This document shows, in pieces, positions 19,009-29,191 of a stretch of DNA of 64,000 nucleotides. Position 1 is the stretch's first letter; each line of letters begins with the position of its first letter. Location: assembly GCF_012276755.1 (NCBI RefSeq), contig NZ_JAAXKX010000003.1:124001-188000 (forward strand). Reading direction: 5' to 3'. The stretch comes from Marichromatium bheemlicum. Its GTDB lineage: Bacteria; Pseudomonadota; Gammaproteobacteria; Chromatiales; Chromatiaceae. The notes below the pieces were generated by a model. It saw nothing but the letters and a program-made list of their open reading frames with translations. It did not search any database and was not told the origin of the DNA. A program made the translations under genes and the position numbers.

Positions 19009-20071
19009 TTGGCTCGCCGGGCTCGATAGCGGGTTCAGCGTCTTCCGCTATCTCACCCTGCGCGCCATCCTCGGGGTGCTGACCGCGCTGGCGATCGCCT
19101 TGCTGGTGGGGCGGCCGATGATCCGTCGGCTGCGCGCCTACAAGATCGGCCAGACGGTGCGCGACGACGGCCCGCAGAGCCATCTGTCGAAGTCCGGCAC
19201 CCCGACCATGGGCGGCGCGCTGATCCTGGTGGCGGTCGCTGTCAGCACCCTGCTGTGGGCCGACCTCAGCAATCACTATGTGTGGATCGTGCTGCTCACC
19301 ACCCTGGCCTTTGGCCTCATCGGCCTGGTCGACGACTACAAGAAGCTGGTGCTGCGCGACCCGCGTGGGTTGCCGGCGCGCTGGAAGTATCTGTGGCAGA
19401 CGGTGTTCGGTTTCGTCGCCGCCGTCGCGCTCTATGCCAGTGCCACCACCCCGGCCGAGACCGCGCTGTTGATCCCCTATCTCAAAAACGTCTCGATCCA
19501 GCTCGGCCCCTGGTTCATCCTGCTGACCTATTTCGTCATCGTCGGCTCGAGCAACGCGGTCAACCTCACTGATGGGCTCGACGGACTGGCGATCATGCCC
19601 ACGGTGCTGGTGACCGGGGCGCTGGGTATCTTCGTCTATGCCAGTGGGCATGCCGAGATCGCTGACTATCTCCTGATCCCTTATGTCGCCGACGTCGGCG
19701 AGCTGGTGATCTTCTGTGCCGCGCTGGTCGGTGCCGGACTCGGCTTTCTCTGGTTCAACGCCTATCCGGCGCAGGTGTTCATGGGGGATGTCGGCGCGCT
19801 CGCGCTCGGCGCGGCGATCGGCACCGTGGCGGTGGCCGCGCGTCAGGAGCTGGTGCTGTTCGTGATGGGTGGGGTGTTCGTGGTCGAGACCATCTCGGTG
19901 ATGCTCCAGGTGATGTCGTTCAAGCTCACCGGCAAGCGCATCTTCCGCATGGCGCCGCTGCACCATCACTTCGAGCTGCAGGGCTGGCCGGAGCCGCGGG
20001 TGATCGTGCGTTTTTGGATCGTCACCGTGGTGCTGGTGCTGATCGGACTGGCGAGCCTGAAGATCCGCTGA
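18989..20071 (+). CDS. mraY: Phospho-N-acetylmuramoyl-pentapeptide-transferase
   Basis: This protein moves phospho-MurNAc-pentapeptide onto undecaprenyl phosphate to make lipid I. It has about ten membrane helices. The start is TTG 18989, 7 bases after a GGAGGA ribosome-binding site. This gives [16 protein letters not shown] and exactly 360 residues, the length of E. coli MraY; a TTG at 18974 overlaps the ribosome-binding site itself. Catalytic aspartate motifs DDYKK and [10 protein letters not shown] and the HHHFELQGW loop are all present. The start lies inside the murF end. Confidence 0.94.
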   Translation: MLLYLTDWLAGLDSGFSVFRYLTLRAILGVLTALAIALLVGRPMIRRLRAYKIGQTVRDDGPQSHLSKSGTPTMGGALILVAVAVSTLLWADLSNHYVWIVLLTTLAFGLIGLVDDYKKLVLRDPRGLPARWKYLWQTVFGFVAAVALYASATTPAETALLIPYLKNVSIQLGPWFILLTYFVIVGSSNAVNLTDGLDGLAIMPTVLVTGALGIFVYASGHAEIADYLLIPYVADVGELVIFCAALVGAGLGFLWFNAYPAQVFMGDVGALALGAAIGTVAVAARQELVLFVMGGVFVVETISVMLQVMSFKLTGKRIFRMAPLHHHFELQGWPEPRVIVRFWIVTVVLVLIGLASLKIR

Positions 20072-20072
20072 T

Positions 20073-21440
20073 ATGACACGCGCACAGACCCACTCCCCAG
20101 CCCCCAAGACCCTGGTCGTCGGCCTCGGCAAGACCGGGCTGTCCTGCGCGCGCTACCTGCATGCCCAGGGTGTGCCGACAGCGGTGACCGACTCGCGCGC
20201 CCAGCCCCCGGGGCTCGATGCGTTGCGCGAGTCGTTGCCCGAGCTGGCGGTGTTCGTCGGCGGTTTCGAGCGCGAGGTGTTCGAGGCTGCCGAGCAGCTG
20301 GTGGTCAGCCCCGGGGTGGCGCTCGCCGAGCCGCTGATCGCCGCGGCGATGGCCCGTGGGGTCGAGGTGGTCGGTGACATCGAGCTGTTCGCCCGCGCCG
20401 CGCGCGCGCCGATCTGCGCCATCACTGGCTCCAACGGCAAGAGCACGGTGACCTCGCTGCTCGGGCTGATGGCGCGGCTGGCCGGTCGGCGCGCGGCGGT
20501 CGGTGGCAACCTCGGCGAGCCGGCGCTGGAGTTGCTCGACGCGCGCGCCGAACTCTATGTGCTCGAACTCTCGAGCTTCCAGCTCGAGACCACCCACAGT
20601 CTCGCCGCCGAGGTCGCGGTGGTGCTCAACCTCTCCCCCGATCACATGGATCGCTATCCGGATCTCGCCGCCTACGCCGCGGCCAAGGCGCGCATCTATC
20701 GCGGTGCGCGGGTGGCGGTGGTCAACCGCGACGATCCCGAGGTGATGGCGATGGTCGCCGCCGCACCCGAGCGCCCCTTGATCGGCTTCACCCTCGGTGA
20801 GCCGGGGATGGACGACTACGGGGTGCGCCGTCATCAGGGGGTCGAGTGGATCTGTCGCGGTGAGACCCCGCTGCTCGAGTGCGCGCGCCTTACCTTGGCT
20901 GGACGCCACAACCTCGCCAACGCGCTCGCCGCGCTGGCGCTGGCCGAGGCCTGTGGGCTGCCGCGCGCGGCCTGCTGCAAGGCGCTGACCAACTTCCCCG
21001 GGCTGGCGCACCGCTGCGAGTTGGTGCGCGAGCGTGACGGGGTGTGCTGGTACGACGATTCCAAGGGCACCAACCCGGGCGCCACCGTGGCCGCGCTCGA
21101 CGGGCTGGTTGGCGAGGGCGATGCCGCTCGGGTGGTGCTGATCGCCGGTGGCGACGGTAAGGGCGCGGACTTCGCCTTGCTGCGCCCGGCGGTGGCGCGT
21201 GTTGCTCGCGCGGTGGTGTTGATCGGGCGTGATGCGCCCCTGCTCGCGGCGGCGCTCGCCGACGTGGTGCCGGTGTGCCACGCCGAGGACATGGCCGCGG
21301 CGGTGCGTCAGGCCGCCGCGCTGGCACAGCCTGGGGATCGGGTGCTGCTCTCGCCGGCGTGTGCGAGCTTCGATATGTTCGAGGGCTATGCCCATCGTGG
21401 CCGGGTCTTCGCCGAGGCGGTACGAGGGCTGCCGACATGA
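20073..21440 (+). CDS. murD: UDP-MurNAc-L-alanine--D-glutamate ligase
   Basis: This 455-residue cytoplasmic ligase adds D-glutamate to UDP-MurNAc-L-Ala. The N-terminal Rossmann domain has VVGLGKTGLS (15-24). The ATP loop GSNGKST spans 119-125. LSSFQLE and YDDSKGTNPGAT are MurD hallmarks. It starts one base after the mraY stop, and its stop overlaps the ftsW start (ATGA). Confidence 0.95.
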   Translation: MTRAQTHSPAPKTLVVGLGKTGLSCARYLHAQGVPTAVTDSRAQPPGLDALRESLPELAVFVGGFEREVFEAAEQLVVSPGVALAEPLIAAAMARGVEVVGDIELFARAARAPICAITGSNGKSTVTSLLGLMARLAGRRAAVGGNLGEPALELLDARAELYVLELSSFQLETTHSLAAEVAVVLNLSPDHMDRYPDLAAYAAAKARIYRGARVAVVNRDDPEVMAMVAAAPERPLIGFTLGEPGMDDYGVRRHQGVEWICRGETPLLECARLTLAGRHNLANALAALALAEACGLPRAACCKALTNFPGLAHRCELVRERDGVCWYDDSKGTNPGATVAALDGLVGEGDAARVVLIAGGDGKGADFALLRPAVARVARAVVLIGRDAPLLAAALADVVPVCHAEDMAAAVRQAAALAQPGDRVLLSPACASFDMFEGYAHRGRVFAEAVRGLPT

Positions 21441-22633
21441 GTGTCGCGGCCCGTCCGGTGCGCAACCCACGCCGTCGGCGCGAGCGCCTGGCGCCGTTCG
21501 ATCACGCGCTGCTGATCTGCGTGCTCGGGCTGCTCGGCTTCGGGCTGGTGATGGTCGCCTCGGCGTCGATGTCGATCGCCGAGAGCTGTTGTGGTACGCC
21601 CTTCTATTACGTGATCCGTCATACCATCGCGTTGCTGCTTGGCCTGGTCGGCGGGGTACTCGCCTATCGACTACCGCTGCTGTGGTGGGAGCGCTATGGG
21701 GCCTGGTTGTTCCTGTTCGGCATCTTCGCGCTGCTGGTGGTGCTAATCCCCGGGCTCGGGCACTCGGTCAACGGCGCGACACGCTGGATCCCGCTCGGCC
21801 CCTTCAACCTCCAGCCTTCAGAGTTCATGAAGCTGTTCGCGGTGGTCTACATCGCCGGCTATCTGGTGCGTCACGCCGACGCCGTGGCCAATCGACTCTC
21901 GGGGTTCATCCGACCGATGATCCTGGTCGGCGTGGCCGGGGCGCTGATCCTGATGCAGCCGGACTTCGGCACCACCGCGGTGATGCTCGCCACGGTGATG
22001 GGGATGCTCTTCCTCGGTGGGGTGAGTGTGCTGCCCTTCGTGGTGCTGATCGCGGTGGTCGGTGCCGGCCTGGTCGCCCTGGTGTTCGTCTCGCCCTATC
22101 GGATGCAGCGTGTCACCTCCTTCCTCGACCCCTTCGAGGATCCCTTCAACACCGGCTATCAACTCAGTCAGGCGCTGATCGCCTTCGGCCGTGGCGAGTG
22201 GCTCGGGGTCGGGCTCGGCAACGGTATCCAGAAACAGTTCTTCCTGCCCGAGGCGCACACCGACTTCCTCGCCTCGGTCATCGGCGAGGAGTTCGGTCTG
22301 CTCGGTACCCTGGTGTTGGTGGCCGCCTTCGTCTTCGTCACCTGGCGCGCCTTCGCCATCGGCGCCCGTGCTCAAGCCGTGGGCAAGGCCTTCGCCGCCC
22401 ATGTCGCCCAGGGTATCGGGCTGTGGATCGGGATGCAGGCGTTCGTCAACATCGGGGTCAACGTGGGGCTGCTCCCGACCAAGGGGCTGACCCTGCCGTT
22501 TCTCAGTTATGGCAGCAACAGCCTGATCGTCGCCTGTGTGGCGGTGGGGCTGTTGCTGCGAATCGATGCCACGGTGCGTCTGGCGCAGTCGGAGGCAGGA
22601 CCAAGACGGGGGTTGAAATGGGTCCGTGCATAG
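21437..22633 (+). CDS. ftsW: Septal peptidoglycan glycosyltransferase FtsW
   Basis: This 398-residue SEDS polytopic membrane protein starts at ATG 21437, overlapping the murD stop. It polymerises glycan from lipid II with FtsI. SEDS landmarks are GATRWIPLGPFNLQPSEFMK, the conserved aspartate in QPDFGT, and LPFLSYGSNS near the C-terminus. It has about ten membrane helices. It overlaps murG by 16 bases. Confidence 0.94.
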   Translation: MSVAARPVRNPRRRRERLAPFDHALLICVLGLLGFGLVMVASASMSIAESCCGTPFYYVIRHTIALLLGLVGGVLAYRLPLLWWERYGAWLFLFGIFALLVVLIPGLGHSVNGATRWIPLGPFNLQPSEFMKLFAVVYIAGYLVRHADAVANRLSGFIRPMILVGVAGALILMQPDFGTTAVMLATVMGMLFLGGVSVLPFVVLIAVVGAGLVALVFVSPYRMQRVTSFLDPFEDPFNTGYQLSQALIAFGRGEWLGVGLGNGIQKQFFLPEAHTDFLASVIGEEFGLLGTLVLVAAFVFVTWRAFAIGARAQAVGKAFAAHVAQGIGLWIGMQAFVNIGVNVGLLPTKGLTLPFLSYGSNSLIVACVAVGLLLRIDATVRLAQSEAGPRRGLKWVRA

Positions 22634-23694
22634 GCGTCATGGCCGGAGGCACCGGCGGTCATGTGTTTCCCGCGTTGGCGGTGGCCGAGCGGCTGCGCGC
22701 CGAGGGCGTGCGGGTGTTCTGGATCGGCACCCGGCGCGGCATGGAGTCGCGGCTGGTGCCCGCGCACGACTTCGAGATCGAATGGATCGGTATCGAAGGG
22801 GTGCGTGGCAAGGGGTGGCTCAGTCGTGTGCTCGCCCCCTGGCGGTTGGCGCGTGCCTCGTGGCAGGCCGCACGCATCCTGCGCCGGCGGCGTCCGGCGC
22901 TGGTGCTCGGTATGGGCGGTTTCGTCTCCGGGCCGGGTGGGGTGATGGCGCGCGTGCTCGGCATCCCGCTGGTGGTGCAGGAGCAGAATCGGGTGCCGGG
23001 GCTGACCAATCAGTGGCTGTCGCGGATCGCACGTCGGGTCTTCGAGGGCTTTCCAGGGAGCTTTCCGGTTGGCCGTGCCGAGGTTAGCGGCAATCCGGTA
23101 CGCGCCGAGATCGCCGCCTTACCGGCCCCGGCCGCGCGTTGGCGTGACCGTGACGGAGCGGTGCGGCTGTTGGTGCTCGGCGGTTCGCTCGGGGCGCTCG
23201 CGCTCAATCGCACGCTCGCTCCGGCGCTCGCCCGACTCGCTCCCGAGGCGCGTCCGGTGGTGCGTCATCAGGCCGGTACGCGCACCCTGGACGAGGCGCG
23301 CGCGGCCTATCGCGAGGCCGAGGTCGAGGCCGAGGTGGTGCCCTTCATCGACGACATGGCTGCGGCCTATGCCTGGGCCGATCTGGTGGTCTGTCGTGCC
23401 GGTGCGTTGACCGTCTCGGAGCTGGCCGCCGCCGGGGTCGGTGCGGTGCTGGTGCCCTATCCCCATGCCGTCGACGACCACCAGCGGGCCAATGCCGGCT
23501 ATCTGGTCGAGGCCGGAGCGGCGCGCTTGCTGGCGCAGCCCGAACTCACCGCCGGGCGTCTCGCCGAACTGCTCGCCGAGCTGCTCGGCGACCGTGCCGG
23601 GTTACTGACGATGGCCGAGGCGGCACGTGGTCGTGCCCGGCCCGATGCGGCGGCACGGATCGCTGCATGCTGTCTTGAGGAGGCGAGGCGATGA
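22618..23694 (+). CDS. murG: UDP-GlcNAc:lipid I N-acetylglucosaminyltransferase
   Basis: This 358-residue peripheral GT28 glycosyltransferase makes lipid II on the inner membrane. The N-terminal glycine-rich loop [11 protein letters not shown] spans 10-20 (H15). [19 protein letters not shown] and the C-terminal [15 protein letters not shown], which binds UDP-GlcNAc, are present. ATG 22618 lies within the ftsW end, and the stop overlaps murC (ATGA). Confidence 0.95.
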   Translation: MGPCIGVMAGGTGGHVFPALAVAERLRAEGVRVFWIGTRRGMESRLVPAHDFEIEWIGIEGVRGKGWLSRVLAPWRLARASWQAARILRRRRPALVLGMGGFVSGPGGVMARVLGIPLVVQEQNRVPGLTNQWLSRIARRVFEGFPGSFPVGRAEVSGNPVRAEIAALPAPAARWRDRDGAVRLLVLGGSLGALALNRTLAPALARLAPEARPVVRHQAGTRTLDEARAAYREAEVEAEVVPFIDDMAAAYAWADLVVCRAGALTVSELAAAGVGAVLVPYPHAVDDHQRANAGYLVEAGAARLLAQPELTAGRLAELLAELLGDRAGLLTMAEAARGRARPDAAARIAACCLEEARR

Positions 23695-25118
23695 ACGCAC
23701 ACCTGACACATACCGCGGCCAACATGGGGCGGGTGCGACGGCTGCACTTTGTCGGTATCGGCGGGGCCGGGATGAGCGGTATCGCTGAGCTGATGGCCAA
23801 CCTCGGTTACGAGGTCAGCGGTTCGGACCTGCGCGAGAGCGAGGTCACCCGTCGGCTCGTCGGGCTCGGCGCCGAGGTCTGTATCGGGCACCGCGCCGAG
23901 CAGGTCGTCGATGCCGACGCAGTGGTGGTCTCGACGGCGATCGACGAGGACAACCCCGAGATCCGCGCCGCCCGTGCCGGGCGCATCCCGATCGTCCGGC
24001 GCGCCGAGATGCTCGCCGAGCTGATGCGCTTTTACTATGGCGTGGCGGTGGCCGGCACCCATGGCAAGACCACCACCACCAGCTTGGTGGCGAGCGTGCT
24101 CGCCGAGGGCGGGCTCGACCCGACCTTCGTCATCGGCGGGCGGCTCAACAGCGCCGGGGCCAACGCCAAGCTCGGCACCACCAAGTACCTGGTGGCCGAG
24201 GCCGACGAGAGCGATGCCTCATTCCTATATCTGCAGCCGATGGTGTCGATCGTCACCAATATCGATGCCGATCACATGCACACCTATGGCAACGACTTCT
24301 CGCGGTTGCGTAGCACCTTCGTCGAGTTCCTCCATCACCTGCCCTTCTATGGGCTGGCGGTACTCTGTATCGACGACCCGGTGGTGCACGGATTGGTCTC
24401 GACCATCCCCCGGCCGGTGCGGACCTATGGCACCCACCCCGAGGCCGATGTGCGTGCCAGCGCGCTGCGTCAGTGCGGCATGCGTACCAGCTTCCGCGTC
24501 GAGAGCGATGCCCTCGACGCACCGCTCGAACTGACCCTCAACCTGCCCGGCCGGCACAACGTGCTCAACGCCCTGGCGGCGATTACCGTGGCGCTCGAAC
24601 TCGGCGTCGAGGAGCGGGCGATCGCACGTGCGTTGTCGCGTTTCGAGGGGGTGGGGCGGCGCTTCGTCGCTCACGAACTGCACGATGCCTGGGGGCGTGA
24701 TCTACTGGTGGTCGACGACTACGGCCATCATCCGCGCGAGCTTGCCGCGACCCTGGCGGCGGCGCGCGAGGGGTGGCCGGGGCGACGGTTGGTGCTGGTG
24801 TTCCAGCCGCACCGTTATTCGCGGACCCAGGAGCAGTTCGACGACTTCGTGGCGGTGCTCTCGGGGGTCGATACCCTGGTGCTCTGCGAGGTCTACGCGG
24901 CCGGGGAGCAGCCGATCCCCGGTGCCGATGGGCGTGCCCTGAGCCGCGCCATCCGCACCCGTGGCGAGTGCGATCCGGTGTTCGTCGAGGGCCCCGATGC
25001 AGTGCCGGAACTGTTGCCCAACCTGCTCGAGGACGGCGATATCCTGCTGCTGGCCGGGGCCGGCGACATCGGCCGGTTGGCGGCGCGATTGCCCCAACTG
25101 CTGGAGCGGGGGCAATGA
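23691..25118 (+). CDS. murC: UDP-N-acetylmuramate--L-alanine ligase
   Basis: This 475-residue ligase adds L-alanine, the first stem amino acid. The dinucleotide-like loop GIGGAGMSG (22-30) and the ATP loop GTHGKTT (122-128) are present, as is the C-terminal domain with [10 protein letters not shown]. The start overlaps murG and the stop overlaps murB. Confidence 0.95.
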   Translation: MNAHLTHTAANMGRVRRLHFVGIGGAGMSGIAELMANLGYEVSGSDLRESEVTRRLVGLGAEVCIGHRAEQVVDADAVVVSTAIDEDNPEIRAARAGRIPIVRRAEMLAELMRFYYGVAVAGTHGKTTTTSLVASVLAEGGLDPTFVIGGRLNSAGANAKLGTTKYLVAEADESDASFLYLQPMVSIVTNIDADHMHTYGNDFSRLRSTFVEFLHHLPFYGLAVLCIDDPVVHGLVSTIPRPVRTYGTHPEADVRASALRQCGMRTSFRVESDALDAPLELTLNLPGRHNVLNALAAITVALELGVEERAIARALSRFEGVGRRFVAHELHDAWGRDLLVVDDYGHHPRELAATLAAAREGWPGRRLVLVFQPHRYSRTQEQFDDFVAVLSGVDTLVLCEVYAAGEQPIPGADGRALSRAIRTRGECDPVFVEGPDAVPELLPNLLEDGDILLLAGAGDIGRLAARLPQLLERGQ

Positions 25119-26014
25119 TGGGGACAGCGACCACACCCTGGCGCGGCACCCTGCTCGAGCACGAGCCGCTGGCCCGTTATACCAGCTGGCGGGTCGGTGG
25201 TCCGGCGCGCCGGCTCTATCGTCCCGCCGACCTCGACGATCTCGCCGTCTTCCTCGCCGCGCTCGACCCCGACGAGCCGCTACTGTGGCTGGGGCTGGGG
25301 AGCAATGTGTTGATCGACGACGCCGGTTTCCCCGGCACCGTGATCCACACCCTGGGCTGTCTCGACGGGCTCGTGCGTCACGGCGCGCACGGCCTGCGGG
25401 TCGGTGCCGGGGTGGCCTGCGCCAAGCTCGCCCGTGTCGCCGCGCGCGCCGACCTGGTGGGTGTCGAGTTCCTCGCCGGCATCCCCGGCACCCTCGGCGG
25501 TGCCCTGGCGATGAACGCCGGCGCCTGGGGTGGCGAGACCTGGCCGTGGATCGAACGGGTACGCACCATCGACCGACGGGGGCGGATTCGCGAGCGTCCG
25601 GCGAGCGATTTCACCCCGGGCTATCGCGAGGTGCGGGGGCCGTTGGGTGAGTGGTTCGTCGGCGCCGATCTGGCCCTCGAACCGGGGGATGGCGCCGCGG
25701 CCATGGCGCGCATCCGCGCCCTGCTCGAGCGGCGCGCCGCCAGCCAACCGATCGGTCAGCCGAGCTGCGGCTCGGTGTTCCGCAACCCGCCCGGGGATCA
25801 TGCCGCACGGTTGATCGAGGCCAACGGGCTCAAGGGCCGGCGTCTCGGCGGGGCCCAGGTCTCGGAGCGCCACGCCAATTTCATCATCAATACGGGCGAT
25901 GCCACGGCCCGGGACATCGCCGAGTTGATCACGCTGGTGCAGACCACGGTCGAGCATGCCAGCGGGGTGCGGCTGATGCCCGAGGTGCGGCGGGTCGTCG
26001 GGGGGGAGTCATGA
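25115..26014 (+). CDS. murB: UDP-N-acetylenolpyruvoylglucosamine reductase
   Basis: This 299-residue FAD enzyme reduces the enolpyruvyl group to make UDP-MurNAc. [10 protein letters not shown] and GLGSNVLI bind FAD, and [18 protein letters not shown] is the family signature. The proton donor is S220 in CGSVFRNP, with E290 near the end. It is about 40 residues shorter than E. coli MurB, fitting the short form common in dcw clusters that include murB. Two consecutive ATGs (25115 and 25118) overlap the murC stop. Confidence 0.93.
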   Translation: MMGTATTPWRGTLLEHEPLARYTSWRVGGPARRLYRPADLDDLAVFLAALDPDEPLLWLGLGSNVLIDDAGFPGTVIHTLGCLDGLVRHGAHGLRVGAGVACAKLARVAARADLVGVEFLAGIPGTLGGALAMNAGAWGGETWPWIERVRTIDRRGRIRERPASDFTPGYREVRGPLGEWFVGADLALEPGDGAAAMARIRALLERRAASQPIGQPSCGSVFRNPPGDHAARLIEANGLKGRRLGGAQVSERHANFIINTGDATARDIAELITLVQTTVEHASGVRLMPEVRRVVGGES

Positions 26015-26946
26015 CCAGGCATCGGGTTCAGGATGCGGCCGAGTTCGGTCGGGTCGCGGTGCTGCTCGGCGGCGCGGCGGCCGAGCGCGAGATCTCGCTC
26101 AAGAGTGGGCGAGCGGTCCTCGAGGCGCTACGCCGTCAGGGCGTCGACGCCGAACCGATCGATCCCGAGGCGGATGTCCTCGAGCGGCTGCGCGCCGGCG
26201 GCTTCGCCCGCGCCTTCGTGGTGCTCCATGGTCGTGGTGGCGAGGACGGTCAGATCCAGGGGGCGCTCGAGCGTATCGGCATGCCCTATACCGGCTCCGG
26301 GGTGCTCGGCTCGGCGCTGGGCATGGACAAGCATCGCTGCAAGCGGCTGTGGGCGGGGGGCGGTCTGCCCACCGCCGAGGCGGTGCTGCTGCGCGACGAG
26401 GACGATCTGCCGGCCGCCGCCGCGCTCGGCTTCCCGTTGATGATCAAACCGGTGCACGAGGGCTCGAGCATCGGTATGGCCAAGGTCGTCGACGCCGCCG
26501 GGCTGGCCGCCGCCTGGCGCGAGGCGAGCGCCTTCGACACCCTGGTGCTGGCCGAACGCTGGATCGACGGGCCGGAGTACACCTGCGCCATCCTCGGCGA
26601 GGAGGCGTTGCCGTTGATCCGGTTGGAGACGCCCAACGTCTTCTACGACTACGAGGCCAAGTACAGTGCCGATACCACCCGTTACTTCTGCCCCTGCGGG
26701 CTGGAGCCGGCGCGTGAGCATGCGCTGCAGTCGCTCGCGCTCGACGCCTTCGAGCAGGCCGGGGCGAGCGGCTGGGGGCGGGTCGATCTGATGCTCGATG
26801 CTGCGGGCAATCCCTTCCTGCTCGAGATCAACACGGTGCCGGGGATGACCGATCACAGCCTGGTGCCGATAGCCGCGCGGGCGGCGGGAATGGACTTCGA
26901 GCGGTTGGTGTGGCGCATCCTGGAGACGAGTCTCGGCCGTGGCTGA
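26011..26946 (+). CDS. ddl: D-alanine--D-alanine ligase
   Basis: This 311-residue ATP-grasp enzyme makes the D-Ala-D-Ala used by MurF. Motifs are VLLGGAAAEREISLKSG (N-terminal), LHGRGGEDG, KPVHEGSSIGM and the metal-binding EINTVPGMTDHSLVP. The size and the position before ftsQ match DdlB. The start overlaps the murB stop (ATGA). Confidence 0.95.
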   Translation: MTRHRVQDAAEFGRVAVLLGGAAAEREISLKSGRAVLEALRRQGVDAEPIDPEADVLERLRAGGFARAFVVLHGRGGEDGQIQGALERIGMPYTGSGVLGSALGMDKHRCKRLWAGGGLPTAEAVLLRDEDDLPAAAALGFPLMIKPVHEGSSIGMAKVVDAAGLAAAWREASAFDTLVLAERWIDGPEYTCAILGEEALPLIRLETPNVFYDYEAKYSADTTRYFCPCGLEPAREHALQSLALDAFEQAGASGWGRVDLMLDAAGNPFLLEINTVPGMTDHSLVPIAARAAGMDFERLVWRILETSLGRG

Positions 26947-27739
26947 ACGACGCCGCCGTGGGGCCACCAGGAAGCGCCCGCTGTCACAGCGGCTGGGGCG
27001 CTCGCGTTGGCGTGTGCTGCTCGGGGTGGCGTTGCTGCTGGCGATGCCGCTCGGGATTTGGCAGTTCATCCAGGAGGAACCGGGGTTGTTGCCGGTGCGG
27101 GTGATCAAGGTCGAGGGTGAGTTGCATCATCACTCCTCGGCGTTGCTCAGCCAGACCCTGAGCGAGCGGCTCGACGGCGGCATCCTGACCGCCGATCTAG
27201 TCGAGCTCAAGCGCGCGGCCGAGTCACTGGCCTGGGTCGGCCATGCCAGCCTGCGCCGGGTGTGGCCCGATCAGCTCCTGGTGCTGGTCGAGGAGCATCG
27301 CCCGATCGCGCGCTGGAACGAGGATGGTCTGGTGACCGCCGAGGGGGTGGTGTTCCGACCGCGTGCCGCGACCCTGCCGCCGGGGTTGCCGGTGCTCGAG
27401 GGTGAGGAGGCGCGCGCCGCCGAGCTGGCGAGCCGCTATCTGCGCTGGCGCGATCAGCTGATGCTGGCCGGTCATCTGATCCAGACCCTGGCGGTCGACC
27501 CGCGCGGTGATTGGCGCATCGAGCTGGTGATGGGCACCGAGTTGCGGCTCGGTTCCGAGCAGGTCGAGGAGCGGCTCGCCCGCTTCATCGCCAACGCCCC
27601 ACAGCTCGAGGCGGTTGGACAACTGTTGGTCGTGGATCTGCGCTACAGCAATGGGTTCGCCGTGCGCTGGGCGGACCAGACACAGGCGCAGGTTCGCGCG
27701 AACTCGGGCCACCCAGGGTGGCCCGACAATCGAGGATAG
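26939..27739 (+). CDS. ftsQ: Cell division protein FtsQ
   Basis: This 266-residue bitopic divisome protein has a basic cytoplasmic tail, one membrane helix (about 26-44) and a periplasmic POTRA domain beginning LPVRVIKVEGELHHHS. The FtsQ/DivIB domain follows (ASLRRVWPDQLLVLVEEHRPIARW). The start is GTG 26939, eight bases inside the ddl end; I see no better ATG. The C-terminal codons lie in a strong hairpin (27705-27725). Confidence 0.92.
   Translation: MAERRRRGATRKRPLSQRLGRSRWRVLLGVALLLAMPLGIWQFIQEEPGLLPVRVIKVEGELHHHSSALLSQTLSERLDGGILTADLVELKRAAESLAWVGHASLRRVWPDQLLVLVEEHRPIARWNEDGLVTAEGVVFRPRAATLPPGLPVLEGEEARAAELASRYLRWRDQLMLAGHLIQTLAVDPRGDWRIELVMGTELRLGSEQVEERLARFIANAPQLEAVGQLLVVDLRYSNGFAVRWADQTQAQVRANSGHPGWPDNRG
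27705..27725 (+). other. Perfect 9-base hairpin at the ftsQ-ftsA junction
   Basis: CGGGCCACC and GGTGGCCCG flank a CAG loop. The hairpin sits in the last ftsQ codons, about 20 bases before the ftsA start. It lacks a U-run, so it may be a processing or attenuation structure rather than a terminator. Confidence 0.5.
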
Positions 27740-27745
27740 AAGCGG

Positions 27746-28981
27746 ATGTCGCGACGTAACGACAAGAATCTCTTGGTGGGCCTGGATATCGGGACCTCCA
27801 AGGTCGCCGCCCTGATCGGCGAACTCAAGGATGACGATCAGATCGAGGTCATCGGGATCGGCACGCACCCCTCGCGCGGGCTCAAGCGCGGGGTGGTGGT
27901 CGATATCGAGTCGACGGTGCAGTCGATCCAGCGCGCGGTGGAGGAGGCCGAGTTGATGGCCGGCTGCGAGATCCACTCGGTGCATGCCGGGATCGCCGGT
28001 AGCCACATCCGGAGTCGCAACTCCGATGGGGTCACTGGGGTGAGCGAGGGTGAGGTCACCCAGGCCGACGTCGACCGGGTGATCGACTCGGCGCGTGCGG
28101 TGGCGATCCCGGCCGATCAAAAGATCCTGCACATCCTGCCGCAGGAATTCGTCATCGACGATCAGGACGGGGTGCGCGAGCCGATCGGCATGTGTGGGGT
28201 GCGGCTCGAGGCCAAGGTGCATATCGTCACCGGCGCGGCCAGTGCGGCCCAGAACGTCACCAAGTGTATCCGTCGCTGCGGGCTCGAGGTCGACGATCTG
28301 GTGCTCTCGCAGCTGAGTTCGAGCTATTCGGTGCTCGGTGAGGACGAGAAGGAACTCGGCGTCTGTCTGGTCGACATCGGTGCCGGTACCACCGACCTGG
28401 CAGTGTTCACCAATGGCGCCATCCGTCATACCGCGGTGATCCCGATCGCCGGTGACCAGGTCACCAACGACATCGCTGTGGCACTGCGCACGCCCACCCA
28501 GCACGCCGAACAGATCAAGGTCGCACACGCCTGCGCGCTCGCCCAACTCGCCGCCGACAGTGAGGCGATCGAGGTGCCGAGCATCGGCGACCGGCCGCCG
28601 CGACGGCTCTCGCGCCAGATGCTCGCCGAAGTCGCCGAGCCGCGCTACGAGGAGTTGCTGACCCTGCTGCAGAACGAGCTGCGACGCAGCGGGCTCGAGG
28701 ACATGGTCGCCGGTGGCGTGGTGTTGACCGGTGGCGGGGCGAAGATGGAGGGGCTGGTCGAGTTGGCCGAGTCGGTGTTCGACATGCCCGTGCGCCTGGG
28801 GATGCCGCAGCACATCATCGGCATGCCCGAGGTGGTCGACAACCCCGCCTACGCCACTGGTGTGGGGCTGCTGATGTATGCGCGCCAGCACCGCTTCGCG
28901 CGGGCGCCGGAGCTTGCCGAGGGTCCGGGGCTACCGGGGATGTGGTCGTGGATGCGGCGCTGGTTCCAGGGCAATTTCTAG
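27746..28981 (+). CDS. ftsA: Cell division protein FtsA
   Basis: This 411-residue actin-like ATPase tethers FtsZ to the membrane. The actin-family phosphate-1 loop is GLDIGTSKVAALIG, phosphate-2 is LVDIGAGTTDLAVF and the adenosine motif is VVLTGGGAKMEGL. The C-terminal amphipathic helix WSWMRRWFQGNF matches the membrane-targeting sequence. It starts six bases after ftsQ. Confidence 0.95.
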   Translation: MSRRNDKNLLVGLDIGTSKVAALIGELKDDDQIEVIGIGTHPSRGLKRGVVVDIESTVQSIQRAVEEAELMAGCEIHSVHAGIAGSHIRSRNSDGVTGVSEGEVTQADVDRVIDSARAVAIPADQKILHILPQEFVIDDQDGVREPIGMCGVRLEAKVHIVTGAASAAQNVTKCIRRCGLEVDDLVLSQLSSSYSVLGEDEKELGVCLVDIGAGTTDLAVFTNGAIRHTAVIPIAGDQVTNDIAVALRTPTQHAEQIKVAHACALAQLAADSEAIEVPSIGDRPPRRLSRQMLAEVAEPRYEELLTLLQNELRRSGLEDMVAGGVVLTGGGAKMEGLVELAESVFDMPVRLGMPQHIIGMPEVVDNPAYATGVGLLMYARQHRFARAPELAEGPGLPGMWSWMRRWFQGNF

Positions 28982-29191
28982 AGGGACGACATCGTCACCC
29001 CGGCGTTGCCGGTGGGGCGATGTCCGCAGGGCGGTGCCGCAGCCGGCACCGTAGTCAGGATGGACCGCAACCTGCGGTCTCAGGCCTCGGGTCGTCGCCT
29101 CGACTCGGGGATGTCGGGGGGCGGTGTCGCCTGGAGCGGCGCCGACGAGGTTTCAGGTCTTTGCGCACTGCAACAAGAGAGGAGTTTTCAC
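28982..29191 (+). other. ftsA-ftsZ intergenic leader
   Basis: This 210-base gap is the longest non-coding stretch between mraZ and ftsZ. It contains a perfect 7-base inverted repeat, GACCGCA at 29063-29069 and TGCGGTC at 29073-29079. A GAGAGGAG ribosome-binding site lies just before ftsZ. It may hold an ftsZ promoter, but I see no clear -35/-10 pair. Confidence 0.4.
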
